Assembly (NCBI GenBank): GCA_947463515.1
Contig: CANHRI010000021.1
Coordinates: forward strand, 1 to 39,823
Source: Flavobacteriaceae bacterium
GTDB taxonomy: Bacteria; Bacteroidota; Bacteroidia; Flavobacteriales; Flavobacteriaceae
Direction of reading: 5' to 3'
Length of the DNA: 39,823 nt
Shown: positions 24,681 through 33,324 of the stretch, piece by piece
How the letters are laid out: each line of letters opens with the position of its first letter
How positions within the stretch are numbered: position 1 is the stretch's first letter
The notes under the pieces: generated by a model
Databases searched by the model: none
Told to the model about the DNA's origin: nothing
What the model saw: the letters and a program-made list of their open reading frames with translations, nothing else
Translations under genes and position numbers: made by a program

Positions 24681-27614
24681 ATGAAAACAATTTATAACAA
24701 GTTGTTGTTTTTCTTGCTCCTTTTGCCGCTTTCCGTTTTGGCTCAAGCGACATTGGAGGGTAAGGTTGTGGATTCCAAATCCAATCAACCCCTTCCGGGA
24801 GTTAACGTGGTAGTCCAAGGCACGCAGTCGGGGGTTTCCACAGACCTTGATGGTAATTTTAAAATCGGCAAACTCAAAAATGGAGACGTTTTGGTCTTCT
24901 CGTTTGTCGGTTATAAAAACCAATCCATCGAATTTAAAGGTCAAAAAAATGTATCCGTTTCCTTGGAAGAAGATTCAAGCACACTGCAAGAAGTAGTAGT
25001 GCAAGTGGGTTACGGTTCTGTTAAGAAAAAGGATGCCACAGGAGCGGTATCTGTTTTAGGAGTGAAAGACTTCAACAAAGGAGCGATGGTTTCTACCGAC
25101 AACCTTCTTCAAGGTCGTGTTGCGGGGGTTACTATCAATGCTGGTGGTGGAGCTCCTGGAACAAATCCGGTGATTCGAATCCGTGGGGGTTCGTCGCTTA
25201 ATGCTTCTAACGATCCATTGATTGTGGTCGATAACTTTCCAATTTCGAATGCTACCAATACGGGGTCTACGTCGTTTTTAGCGTCTTTAAACCCAAATGA
25301 CATTGAAAGTATTTCGGTTTTGAAAGATGCTTCGGCTACTGCGATTTACGGTTCGCGCGCTTCCAACGGGGTTATTTTGATAACCACCAAAAAAGGAGGT
25401 AAAAAATTATCCGTAGATTTTAATTCACAATACGGTTCAGGATCGCTTGTACGCAAAGTTGATGTATTCAATGGTAACGAATTCCGTAATTTAGTAGCGG
25501 CTCAGTTTCCTGGGGAAGTAGGTAAATTAGGGGCTGCGAATACCGATTGGCAAGATGAAATCTACAGAAGAACAGACTTCATTGACTCCAACTTATCCTT
25601 GCGTGGTAATTTATTTGGCAAAGTTCCTTCCCGTTTATCTATAGGTAATACGTATCAAGAAGGGTTGCGTTTAACGAATAAATTTAATCGTAATACCATT
25701 TCTACCACATTAATGCCAAGTTTCTTCAATGATCACTTGAAAATTCGTGTGAATGCCAACTATACTATGGAGAACAACCGTTTTGCGGATGGGGTAGAAG
25801 GTTCAGCAATTACGTTTGACCCAACTCAGCCCGTGTATGATGCGGCTTCTCCTTTTGGAGGATTCTTTGAATACCGTAATGGGAACTTGTTAACTCCAAA
25901 CGTACAACGCAACCCTGTAGCGCAATTGATGATGACTTACGATACGGGTTCAAACCACCGTATTTTTGGTAATGTGGAGACCGAATATAAGTTCCATTTC
26001 TTTCCAAGCATGAAAGCGGTTGTGAACGTTGGTTTTGATGAATCCAACGGAGAGCGTACTCGACTAGTAGGGTCTAATGCTGCTTCTGGGCCTAGCAACA
26101 ACAATATTCCTTATGGGACAAATGAGTTTGCTGAGCGAACTATTCGTACGAAGTTATTTGATTCGTATTTGTCTTACAATAAAAAAATCAATGATTTAAA
26201 TATTGATGCACAAGCGGGGTATTCGTACCAGATTTATGAATCCTCTCAATTCTTCACGCGTAACGTTTTACAACCCAACTACGCGTCGATTGGTGCTGAG
26301 AATGATATTGAGACCGATAACGTATTGATTGGTTTCTTTGCGCGTGCTGTTTTGAATTATAAGGACAAATATTTACTTACCGCTAACTTCCGACGTGACG
26401 GGTCTTCTCGTTTTGCGGAGTCTAATCGCTGGTTAAATACACCTGGTTTGGCTTTTGCTTGGAAGTTAAAAGAAGATTTCTTCCAATCGTACAGCAAACT
26501 TTCTGATTTGAAATTGCGTTTAGGTTGGGGGATCACTGGTCAGCAAAACATTGACGATGTTGAAGCAAGAAACTATTATTTACAGCAATTTGCAATCGGT
26601 AATAATACCAATCAAATTTTCTTCGGAAACAATACTGTGCCAATTGCGATCTCTAGACCTTTCAACCCTGATTTAAAATGGGAGCAAACAACAACGTACA
26701 ACGTTGGTTTGGATTACGGTTTCTTTAATAACCGTTTGAATGGTGCTATTGACGTATTCTATAAGAAAACCGATGATTTGTTGTCTCGTGTGGCTTTCGC
26801 CGATGGTTCTAACTTTACTAACGTAGGTTGGGCTAACATTGGAAGTTTCTCTACCAAAGGGATTGAAGTTGCCGTTAATTATGATGTAATCAAAGGCAAC
26901 AATGTGAATTGGAATTTGGCTTTCAACGTGTCAACTTTTGAGCGTACCATTGAAACTTTATCGTCTGGATTTGATGTATTGTATGGAGATGCTGGAGCTG
27001 GAACAGGAAGTACTGCTTTGATTAACCGTGTTGATTATACACCCGGATCTTTCTACGTGTACAAGCAATTGTATGATGGAGCAGGACGTCCGATTGAAGG
27101 GGCTTATGCCGACTTAAATGGTGATGGTATCCTCAATGGTGACGACCGTTACATTTATATGAATGGGGATCCTGATGTTACTTTCGGTTTGGCTTCTACC
27201 TTCAACTACAAAAATTTTGATTTCAATTTCAACATGCGTGCTAGTTTAGGAAACCGTGTATACAATGCGGTGAATGCAACGCGTGCTCAATACAATTTAA
27301 TCCGTAATAACGGAGTATTATCAAACCTTCCAAACAACGTACAGTCAACTGATTTCACCAATACACCGGATGTGTTTTTATCGGACTTGTACGTAGAAAA
27401 TGGATCGTTCTTGCGTATGGATAACATTACCATGGGATATACTTTCCCAAAATGGTTGGATGGTAAAGCAAGCTTACGTGTATTTACAGGGATGCAAAAT
27501 GCATTTATCATTACTAAATACAGCGGTATCGATCCGGAAATCAATGGCGGTATCGACAATACCATTTATCCACGTCAACGCACGCTATTGTTTGGTGTGA
27601 ATATGAAGTTTTAA
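24681..27614 (+). CDS. susC: SusC/RagA-family TonB-linked outer membrane transporter
   Basis: The 977-residue protein has a signal peptide (ending LSVLAQ) and a carboxypeptidase-regulatory-like domain (about 24-95: GKVVDSKSNQPLPGVNVVV). A TonB-box-like LQEVVVQVGYG (102-112) follows, then the plug domain with VRIRGG-type IRIRGGSSLNASNDPLIVVD and SVLKDASATAIYGSRASNGV. The remainder is the beta barrel, ending YPRQRTLLFGVNMKF. It imports maltooligosaccharides together with the SusD lipoprotein that starts 11 bp downstream. It is the first gene of the plus-strand arm. A six-codon out-of-frame ATG at 24678 overlaps its start. A LacI-type palindrome is about 110 bp upstream. Confidence 0.95.
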   Translation: MKTIYNKLLFFLLLLPLSVLAQATLEGKVVDSKSNQPLPGVNVVVQGTQSGVSTDLDGNFKIGKLKNGDVLVFSFVGYKNQSIEFKGQKNVSVSLEEDSSTLQEVVVQVGYGSVKKKDATGAVSVLGVKDFNKGAMVSTDNLLQGRVAGVTINAGGGAPGTNPVIRIRGGSSLNASNDPLIVVDNFPISNATNTGSTSFLASLNPNDIESISVLKDASATAIYGSRASNGVILITTKKGGKKLSVDFNSQYGSGSLVRKVDVFNGNEFRNLVAAQFPGEVGKLGAANTDWQDEIYRRTDFIDSNLSLRGNLFGKVPSRLSIGNTYQEGLRLTNKFNRNTISTTLMPSFFNDHLKIRVNANYTMENNRFADGVEGSAITFDPTQPVYDAASPFGGFFEYRNGNLLTPNVQRNPVAQLMMTYDTGSNHRIFGNVETEYKFHFFPSMKAVVNVGFDESNGERTRLVGSNAASGPSNNNIPYGTNEFAERTIRTKLFDSYLSYNKKINDLNIDAQAGYSYQIYESSQFFTRNVLQPNYASIGAENDIETDNVLIGFFARAVLNYKDKYLLTANFRRDGSSRFAESNRWLNTPGLAFAWKLKEDFFQSYSKLSDLKLRLGWGITGQQNIDDVEARNYYLQQFAIGNNTNQIFFGNNTVPIAISRPFNPDLKWEQTTTYNVGLDYGFFNNRLNGAIDVFYKKTDDLLSRVAFADGSNFTNVGWANIGSFSTKGIEVAVNYDVIKGNNVNWNLAFNVSTFERTIETLSSGFDVLYGDAGAGTGSTALINRVDYTPGSFYVYKQLYDGAGRPIEGAYADLNGDGILNGDDRYIYMNGDPDVTFGLASTFNYKNFDFNFNMRASLGNRVYNAVNATRAQYNLIRNNGVLSNLPNNVQSTDFTNTPDVFLSDLYVENGSFLRMDNITMGYTFPKWLDGKASLRVFTGMQNAFIITKYSGIDPEINGGIDNTIYPRQRTLLFGVNMKF

Positions 27615-27625
27615 AAAAATGTGAT

Positions 27626-29230
27626 ATGAAAAATATGTTTAAAAAATCGATTTATCTGTTAGGTTTATCGCTGGCGTTAACATCCTGTACCAAAGATTTG
27701 GATGTATTGCCTGAAGATGATGATATCTTCACAGCGGAGGCTTTTTACAGTCAGCCAGGCGCTTACGAGCGCTCTCTAGCTGGGGTGTATGGAAATTTAT
27801 CCTTGACAGGAACTCAAGATGCAGGATCATCGTTTCTTCAAGGAATTGATGCGGGTACAAGTCAGTACGGCCGTTGTTTGTGGTATTTGCAAAATTTAAC
27901 GACTGATGAGGTAATCTGGAGTTATGAAAATGACCCTGGAACGCGTGAGTTGCAACGTGCGATTTGGACTGCAAACAATCCTATTTTCTTAGGAATGTTC
28001 AGCCGTACTATGGCTGAAGTTGCTTTGGCGAATGAATTTTTACGTCAGACAACGCCTGCTAAGTTAAGCTCTCGTGGTGTAACCGATGCTACGCAGTTAA
28101 GTAATATTGCCACGTATCGTCAAGAAGTTCGTGTTCTACGTGCATTAGCATACTACAACATGATGGACTTGTTCGGAAAAGCGCCTTTTGTAACGGAAAA
28201 TGACCCTTTAAACTTTAGAGGACCTGAGTACAACCGTCAACAATTATTTACGTACATCGAAAATGAGTTGAATGCTGTTATTCCGGAGTTAAAAGCGCCT
28301 CGTACTAATGTCTACGGACGTTTGGATCAAGCCATGGCACGTATGATTTTGGCTAAAATGTATCTTAATGCAGAAGTATTTATTGGTACGCCCAAATATA
28401 CTGAGTGTGTGGCTCAATTGAACCAAGTTATCGGTGGAGGATATACGTTAAACTCTAACTATTTCAACAACTTTACTGCCGACAACCACATTTCTTCTGA
28501 AATGATTTTCTCTTTACAGTCGGATGGCGTAGTAACTCAAAACTTTGGGCCAACCACAGTAATGATTAACGGTCAAGTAGGTTCGATGGAATCCAACGGT
28601 GTTTCGCTAGGTGTTGGTGCCGGCGGATGGGGTGGAGCTTTACGTTTACGTAAACAATTTGTACAAAAGTTTGATGGAACTGCCTATGCATCTGATGCGC
28701 GTAAGAGCGCTATTTTACCAGGTTCACGTTCAATTGATATTACCGATATTGCAAACCGCGATCAAGGTTTTATCTTAGCGAAATACAAAAACGTATCTTC
28801 TACTGGAGTTGCGGGACCTAATTCTACTTTTGTGGATACCGATTTCCCATTGTTCCGTTTGGCCGATGCATATTTAATGTATGCTGAGTGTGCTGTACGA
28901 GGTGCTTCGGGAGCTTCATTGGCTCAAGCTTTAACTTATGTGAATGCTTTGCGTGAAAGAGCTAACAATGGTAGTTCTAGTGCGAACATTAGTGCTGCTG
29001 ATTTGACGTTAGACTTTATCTTAGATGAGCGTTCTCGTGAGCTTCACTGGGAAGGTCACCGTCGTCAAGACTTAATTCGTTTTAATAAATTTACAGGAGG
29101 AAGCTACAATTGGGCATGGAAAGGAAATGGTGTTAATGGTATCGCTATTTCAAACAACTTAAAAGTATTCCCTATTCCAACCAATTCTATTGCGGCTAAC
29201 CCCAACTTAACACAGAATCCAGGTTATTAA
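27626..29230 (+). CDS. susD: SusD/RagB-family starch-binding lipoprotein
   Basis: The 534-residue lipoprotein has the lipobox LTSC with C21, followed by the acidic TKDLDVLPEDDD, which fits surface export of Bacteroidota lipoproteins. Family features include LRALAYYNMMDLFGKAPFV, YGRLDQAMARMILAKMYLNAEV (TPR-like helices) and the C-terminal LDFILDERSRELHWEGHRRQDLIRF block. It caps the SusC barrel and binds maltooligosaccharide. It sits 11 bp after susC and 26 bp before the SusE-like gene. Confidence 0.95.
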   Translation: MKNMFKKSIYLLGLSLALTSCTKDLDVLPEDDDIFTAEAFYSQPGAYERSLAGVYGNLSLTGTQDAGSSFLQGIDAGTSQYGRCLWYLQNLTTDEVIWSYENDPGTRELQRAIWTANNPIFLGMFSRTMAEVALANEFLRQTTPAKLSSRGVTDATQLSNIATYRQEVRVLRALAYYNMMDLFGKAPFVTENDPLNFRGPEYNRQQLFTYIENELNAVIPELKAPRTNVYGRLDQAMARMILAKMYLNAEVFIGTPKYTECVAQLNQVIGGGYTLNSNYFNNFTADNHISSEMIFSLQSDGVVTQNFGPTTVMINGQVGSMESNGVSLGVGAGGWGGALRLRKQFVQKFDGTAYASDARKSAILPGSRSIDITDIANRDQGFILAKYKNVSSTGVAGPNSTFVDTDFPLFRLADAYLMYAECAVRGASGASLAQALTYVNALRERANNGSSSANISAADLTLDFILDERSRELHWEGHRRQDLIRFNKFTGGSYNWAWKGNGVNGIAISNNLKVFPIPTNSIAANPNLTQNPGY

Positions 29231-29256
29231 TCCAACACAATTAAACAATTTTGAAA

Positions 29257-30309
29257 ATGAAAAAAATAGTTAAACCCATACTAGCTTTTGCTCTTTTATT
29301 CGGAGCTGCTTCGTGTACCGATGAGCAGGATTTAATTTTTACTACACCTCCTGCTGAATTTAAAATTCTTTCTCCACAATCTGGTGAATCAGTTGTTTTA
29401 TCTCCTGATACACCCCTTAACCCAGGTTTAGCCTTAACATGGGAAGATGCTGATTATGGAGCAGAAACGCAAGTTAATTATACCATCCAAGTGGATAAAA
29501 GTGGTGATAATTTTGATACTCCTTTGGATGTTACTTCTACTACAAACACTTATGCAACGATCAATTCTGATGTATTGAACAGTGCTTCTGTAGCATCTGG
29601 ACTAACTCCTTTCACACAAGGTGGTCTAGAAGTTCGTATCAAATCAACTATCGGAACTACAGGAAGTGAAGCCAAATATTCTGATGTTATCACGTATTTA
29701 GTGACGCCTTACTCTACTGAATTACCAAAATTAGCTGTTCCTGGAAACCACCAAGGATGGAATCCACCCACTGCACCAAGAATCGCTGCTTCTGCTTTCG
29801 GTCAAACGGATTATGAAGGATATGTTTGGTTAGATGGAGGATACAAGTTTGTTGCTCCTGATGCTTCAGGAAATTTCAACTGGGGGAACACCGATTGGGG
29901 AGATGATGGATCTTTCTCAGGTGTTTTAGTTGCTACAGGTGAGTCTGATTGTACAGCTGCTGCTGGATACTATAGAGTACAAGCTAATACTACAACATTA
30001 GCATATACTGTAACCCCAACTACATGGGGAGTTATTGGTTCTGCTACACCAGGAGGATGGGATAACAGTACTCCATTGACGTACAACGCAACTACCAAGA
30101 AATGGACAGGAACTGTGGTTTTATCGTCAGCCGAGTTGAAGTTTAGAGCAAATAATGCCTGGACAATCAATCTAGGGGGCGATGGAAACGATGATGGTTC
30201 TATGGATTACGACGGACCAAACATTGCTTCGCCTGGAGCAGGTACTTATTTAGTAGAGTTGGATTTATCTAACCCAAGAAAATATTCGTACACGTTAACT
30301 GCACAATAA
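29257..30309 (+). CDS. SusE/SusF-like surface starch-binding lipoprotein
   Basis: I place the start at the ATG 29257; an in-frame TTG two codons earlier is less likely. The 350-residue protein has lipobox AASC (C20) followed by TDEQD. An N-terminal Ig-like SusE domain (about 30-150; ALTWEDADYGAETQVNYTIQVD) is followed by two CBM-like domains of the SusE/F type. The first shows PGNHQGWNPPTAPRI, with GYVWLDGGYKFVAPD, and the second GSATPGGWDNSTPLTY with ELKFRANNAWTINLGGD. Aromatic residues in these repeats suit binding of starch helices. It is the third gene of the plus arm, before a strong terminator. Confidence 0.9.
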   Translation: MKKIVKPILAFALLFGAASCTDEQDLIFTTPPAEFKILSPQSGESVVLSPDTPLNPGLALTWEDADYGAETQVNYTIQVDKSGDNFDTPLDVTSTTNTYATINSDVLNSASVASGLTPFTQGGLEVRIKSTIGTTGSEAKYSDVITYLVTPYSTELPKLAVPGNHQGWNPPTAPRIAASAFGQTDYEGYVWLDGGYKFVAPDASGNFNWGNTDWGDDGSFSGVLVATGESDCTAAAGYYRVQANTTTLAYTVTPTTWGVIGSATPGGWDNSTPLTYNATTKKWTGTVVLSSAELKFRANNAWTINLGGDGNDDGSMDYDGPNIASPGAGTYLVELDLSNPRKYSYTLTAQ

Positions 30310-30318
30310 TAAATCTTT

Positions 30319-30354
30319 AAGCAAGGACTGCTTTAACCCAGTCCTTGCTTTTTT
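30319..30354 (+). terminator. Strong hairpin terminator between the SusE-like gene and the amylase gene
   Basis: A perfect 12-bp stem AAGCAAGGACTG / CAGTCCTTGCTT with an 8-nt loop is followed by a T tract. It ends 15 bp before the next ATG at 30370, so the amylase gene depends on read-through or on a promoter I could not identify. Confidence 0.88.
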
Positions 30355-30369
30355 ATAACTCAAAATGCT

Positions 30370-33222
30370 ATGAGAAAATTATTATTATTTATTGGATTTG
30401 CCTTAACTTCTACACTTCAAGCACAAGTAATTAGTTGGCAAGGTGGGGCCAACCCCGATCAAAATCAATCGGCTGTTATCCTTTTTGACAAGAGCACAAC
30501 GCCTTTAGCCACCTATACAGGGGTAATTTATGCACACACCGGGGTTACGCTTAACGGATCACCTTGGCAAAATGTAAAGGGCTCTTGGGCAAATAATTCT
30601 ACACAACCTGCTTTAACTCAGGTTTCGGGCAATATTTATCGATTGGATTTAACACCAACCCTCCAATCGTTTTACAATGTAAGTTCGGGAGCAATTACCA
30701 ACGTAAATATTGTGTTTCGAAATGCACAAGGAAATGCACAAACTGTCGATTTTGTATTAAATGTGGGTGCTTTTCAATCATCGCTTACAGCCCCTGTCAA
30801 TGGAAGTAACACGCTTTTATCAGCAGGACAAAATTTTTCTGTGACAGCAACCAATACCAATGGTAATGCCAACTATACCTTGCAAGCCAATGGTGCTACG
30901 ATTAACACGTTTACCGGTTCTAATTATGCGTTCACCGATGTGAATGTGACTCAAAACAAAACCTATCAATTACTTGTAAACCAAGGCGCTGTTACCTTTA
31001 CTTATACTTTTAGTGTTGTTGTAAATGCGGGAACAACTACTGCTTCAATGCCCGTTAGCTTAGAAGACGGTATTAATTACAACAGTTCTGACAACACCAA
31101 AGCTACACTTGTTTTAACAGCTCCAGGAAAAGATTTTGTTTATGTGGCAGGTAGTTTTAATAACTATCAACCAGATTCATCATTTTTGATGAAACGTGAC
31201 CCATCCAATAATAAGTTTTGGTTAGAGTTAACCAACTTAACACCAGGGGTCAATTACAATTATCAGTATTGGGTTTGTGATCAAACCCCTACAACAAACT
31301 CTCCTGCGGTTGTAAAAACAGCCGATCCTTATTCTACATTGGTTTTGTCAAATTTTGACGATCCATTTATACCAGCTTCAAGTTATCCAAATATTCCTGC
31401 CTATCCCACAGGTCAACAACGTGAGGTCACGGTGCTCAGAACAGGACAAACACCCTACAACTGGAGTAATGCTACTTTAAATTTCGTAAAACCCAATAAA
31501 GATAATTTAGTGGTTTACGAAGTATTGGTTCGCGACTTTGATGCCAACCGAAACTATCAAGATATCATCAACCGCATCGATTATTTTAAAAACTTAAAAA
31601 TCAACGCGATTCACTTCATGCCTGTCATGGAGTATGAAGGAAATGAAAGTTGGGGTTACAATACCTCATTCCATATGGCCTTAGACAAGTTCTATGGAAC
31701 GGCAGATAAATTTAAAGAGCTTGTTGATCTTTTACACCAAAATGGTATTGCTGTAATCTTAGATGTTGCTTTAAATCACGCCTTCGGAAGAAATCCAATG
31801 GTGCGTATGTGGATGAAAGATCCTGATGGTGACGGATGGGGTGAGCCCGCAGCGGATAATCCGTATTTTAATGAGTTTTCAAGACACAGTTACAACGTAG
31901 GAAGTGACTTTAATCATAGTTCACAACTTACCCGATATTATACCAAACGTGTGGTTAAACATTGGATTGAAGAGTTTAAAATTGATGGATTTCGTTGGGA
32001 CTTAACCAAAGGTTTTACCCAAAACTGTTCTGGTAATGACGACACTTGTACTAACGCATATCAACAAGACCGTGTCGATGTTTTGCGCGAATATGTAGAC
32101 TACACTTGGTCCTTGGATCCTTTCCATTTGGCTATTTTTGAGCACTTAGGAATCGATAGTGAAGAGCAACAATGGGCAAATTACCGTATCAATGAAAACC
32201 CAAGCAAAGGGGTAATGATGTGGGGTGAGTTAACCGCACCTTACACACAATTAATTCAAGGTTTCTCAACAGGTGCCGACATCACGCGCATGGGTCACGT
32301 AAGCCGTGGATTTAATGCAAAACGTTTGTTAGGCTATCCAGAAAGTCATGATAAAGATCGTATTATGTATTCTGCGCTTACTTTTGGTAATGGAGGTGGA
32401 GCATCACCCGTTATCAATAATTTAAACAATGCGCTTTACAGAATGTCGGCTATCGGGGCGATCAGTTTGTTGATTCCAGGACCAAAAATGATTTGGCATT
32501 TTGCTCCTCTTGGAATGAATTTATCTATTTTCACTTGCACCAATGGTACCGTAAATACCGATTACGACACTACGACAGGCGATTGTAAATTGGATACCAA
32601 ACCACAACCACAATGGGTTAACAACTGGTTAGGAGTTCCACAACGTGCAAAAATCTATAATGATTGGGCCAAAATGATTGACCTCAAGTTAAGTAATCCT
32701 GTATTCAACGGAGACTATGCCATTAGTCCAGATGGAAATAACATTCGTCAACGTGTATATGTATTCAATAACTCATTGCCAACCTCTCAATTGCGCAATG
32801 TGGTGATTTTGGCCAATATGTCTGTGGCCTCACAAGGGATCCGTCCTGATTTCCCTTACACTGGAACATGGTATAATTTAATGGATAATACCCCTGTTAA
32901 CATAACAAGTACTACAGCGACCATTACGGTTGAAGCAGGAGGATTCAGGATTTATGGAAATCAGCAAGCCTTGAATAATGATCAGTTCACTAAACTTGAT
33001 TTTGTAACCGTTGCTCCAAATCCAACTACCGGAACAATTATGGTGAATACCAACTTAACCGCTATGGAAGTGTATTCCATCACAGGACAATTGGTGAAAT
33101 CATTCGAAAATGTAACCATGGATCGCGAATATTCTATTGAGGATTTAAAAGGAGGTCTATATGTTGTAAGATTAGTTGACGAAAATGGACAAACCAAATC
33201 CGTGAAGTTGATTAAAGAATAA
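30370..33222 (+). CDS. Secreted GH13 alpha-amylase with T9SS type A sorting domain (SusG role)
   Basis: The 950-residue protein has a signal peptide (ending LQAQ). Beta-sandwich domains cover about 20-230, followed by a CBM48-like E-set domain (about 240-345, FVYVAGSFNNYQPD). The GH13 barrel has DVALNHAFGR (about 467-476), nucleophile D544 in DGFRWDLTKG, acid/base E591 in LAIFEHLG and D661 in PESHDKDR. The C terminus (about 870-950, VAPNPTTGTIMVN, KGGLYVVRLVD, KSVKLIKE) is a T9SS type A signal. It should degrade starch outside the cell and so fill the place of the SusG lipoprotein of Bacteroides, but by type IX secretion. Confidence 0.93.
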   Translation: MRKLLLFIGFALTSTLQAQVISWQGGANPDQNQSAVILFDKSTTPLATYTGVIYAHTGVTLNGSPWQNVKGSWANNSTQPALTQVSGNIYRLDLTPTLQSFYNVSSGAITNVNIVFRNAQGNAQTVDFVLNVGAFQSSLTAPVNGSNTLLSAGQNFSVTATNTNGNANYTLQANGATINTFTGSNYAFTDVNVTQNKTYQLLVNQGAVTFTYTFSVVVNAGTTTASMPVSLEDGINYNSSDNTKATLVLTAPGKDFVYVAGSFNNYQPDSSFLMKRDPSNNKFWLELTNLTPGVNYNYQYWVCDQTPTTNSPAVVKTADPYSTLVLSNFDDPFIPASSYPNIPAYPTGQQREVTVLRTGQTPYNWSNATLNFVKPNKDNLVVYEVLVRDFDANRNYQDIINRIDYFKNLKINAIHFMPVMEYEGNESWGYNTSFHMALDKFYGTADKFKELVDLLHQNGIAVILDVALNHAFGRNPMVRMWMKDPDGDGWGEPAADNPYFNEFSRHSYNVGSDFNHSSQLTRYYTKRVVKHWIEEFKIDGFRWDLTKGFTQNCSGNDDTCTNAYQQDRVDVLREYVDYTWSLDPFHLAIFEHLGIDSEEQQWANYRINENPSKGVMMWGELTAPYTQLIQGFSTGADITRMGHVSRGFNAKRLLGYPESHDKDRIMYSALTFGNGGGASPVINNLNNALYRMSAIGAISLLIPGPKMIWHFAPLGMNLSIFTCTNGTVNTDYDTTTGDCKLDTKPQPQWVNNWLGVPQRAKIYNDWAKMIDLKLSNPVFNGDYAISPDGNNIRQRVYVFNNSLPTSQLRNVVILANMSVASQGIRPDFPYTGTWYNLMDNTPVNITSTTATITVEAGGFRIYGNQQALNNDQFTKLDFVTVAPNPTTGTIMVNTNLTAMEVYSITGQLVKSFENVTMDREYSIEDLKGGLYVVRLVDENGQTKSVKLIKE

Positions 33223-33246
33223 ATTTATTTCAATAGTTAGTGTAAA

Positions 33247-33278
33247 AAAGGTTTCTGTTTTAACAGGAACCTTTTTTT
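33247..33278 (+). terminator. Terminator of the amylase gene and plus arm
   Basis: A stem of about 11 bp with one G-T pair (AAAGGTTTCTG / CAGGAACCTTT) and a 6-nt loop is followed by a T tract. It begins 24 bp after the amylase stop. Confidence 0.85.
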
Positions 33279-33295
33279 ATTCTTTCTTCTTGCCT

Positions 33296-33303
33296 TAGCT
33301 TTG
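33296..33303 (+). promoter_or_regulatory. Bacteroidota -7 box for the AsmA-family gene
   Basis: TAGCTTTG matches TAnnTTTG perfectly. The predicted start lies near 33310, about 15 nt before the ATG at 33325. The upstream in-frame GTG at 33303 lies inside this box and so cannot be the real start. Confidence 0.6.
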
Positions 33304-33324
33304 TGTCGAAATTAGTTTATACCT

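Noticed and set aside
24678..24698. Six-codon upstream reading frame overlapping the susC start
   Set aside because: It is out of frame and very short; most likely a chance ATG three bases before the true start.
29251..29256. TTG start for the SusE-like gene
   Set aside because: An ATG two codons later gives the same protein with a better start codon.
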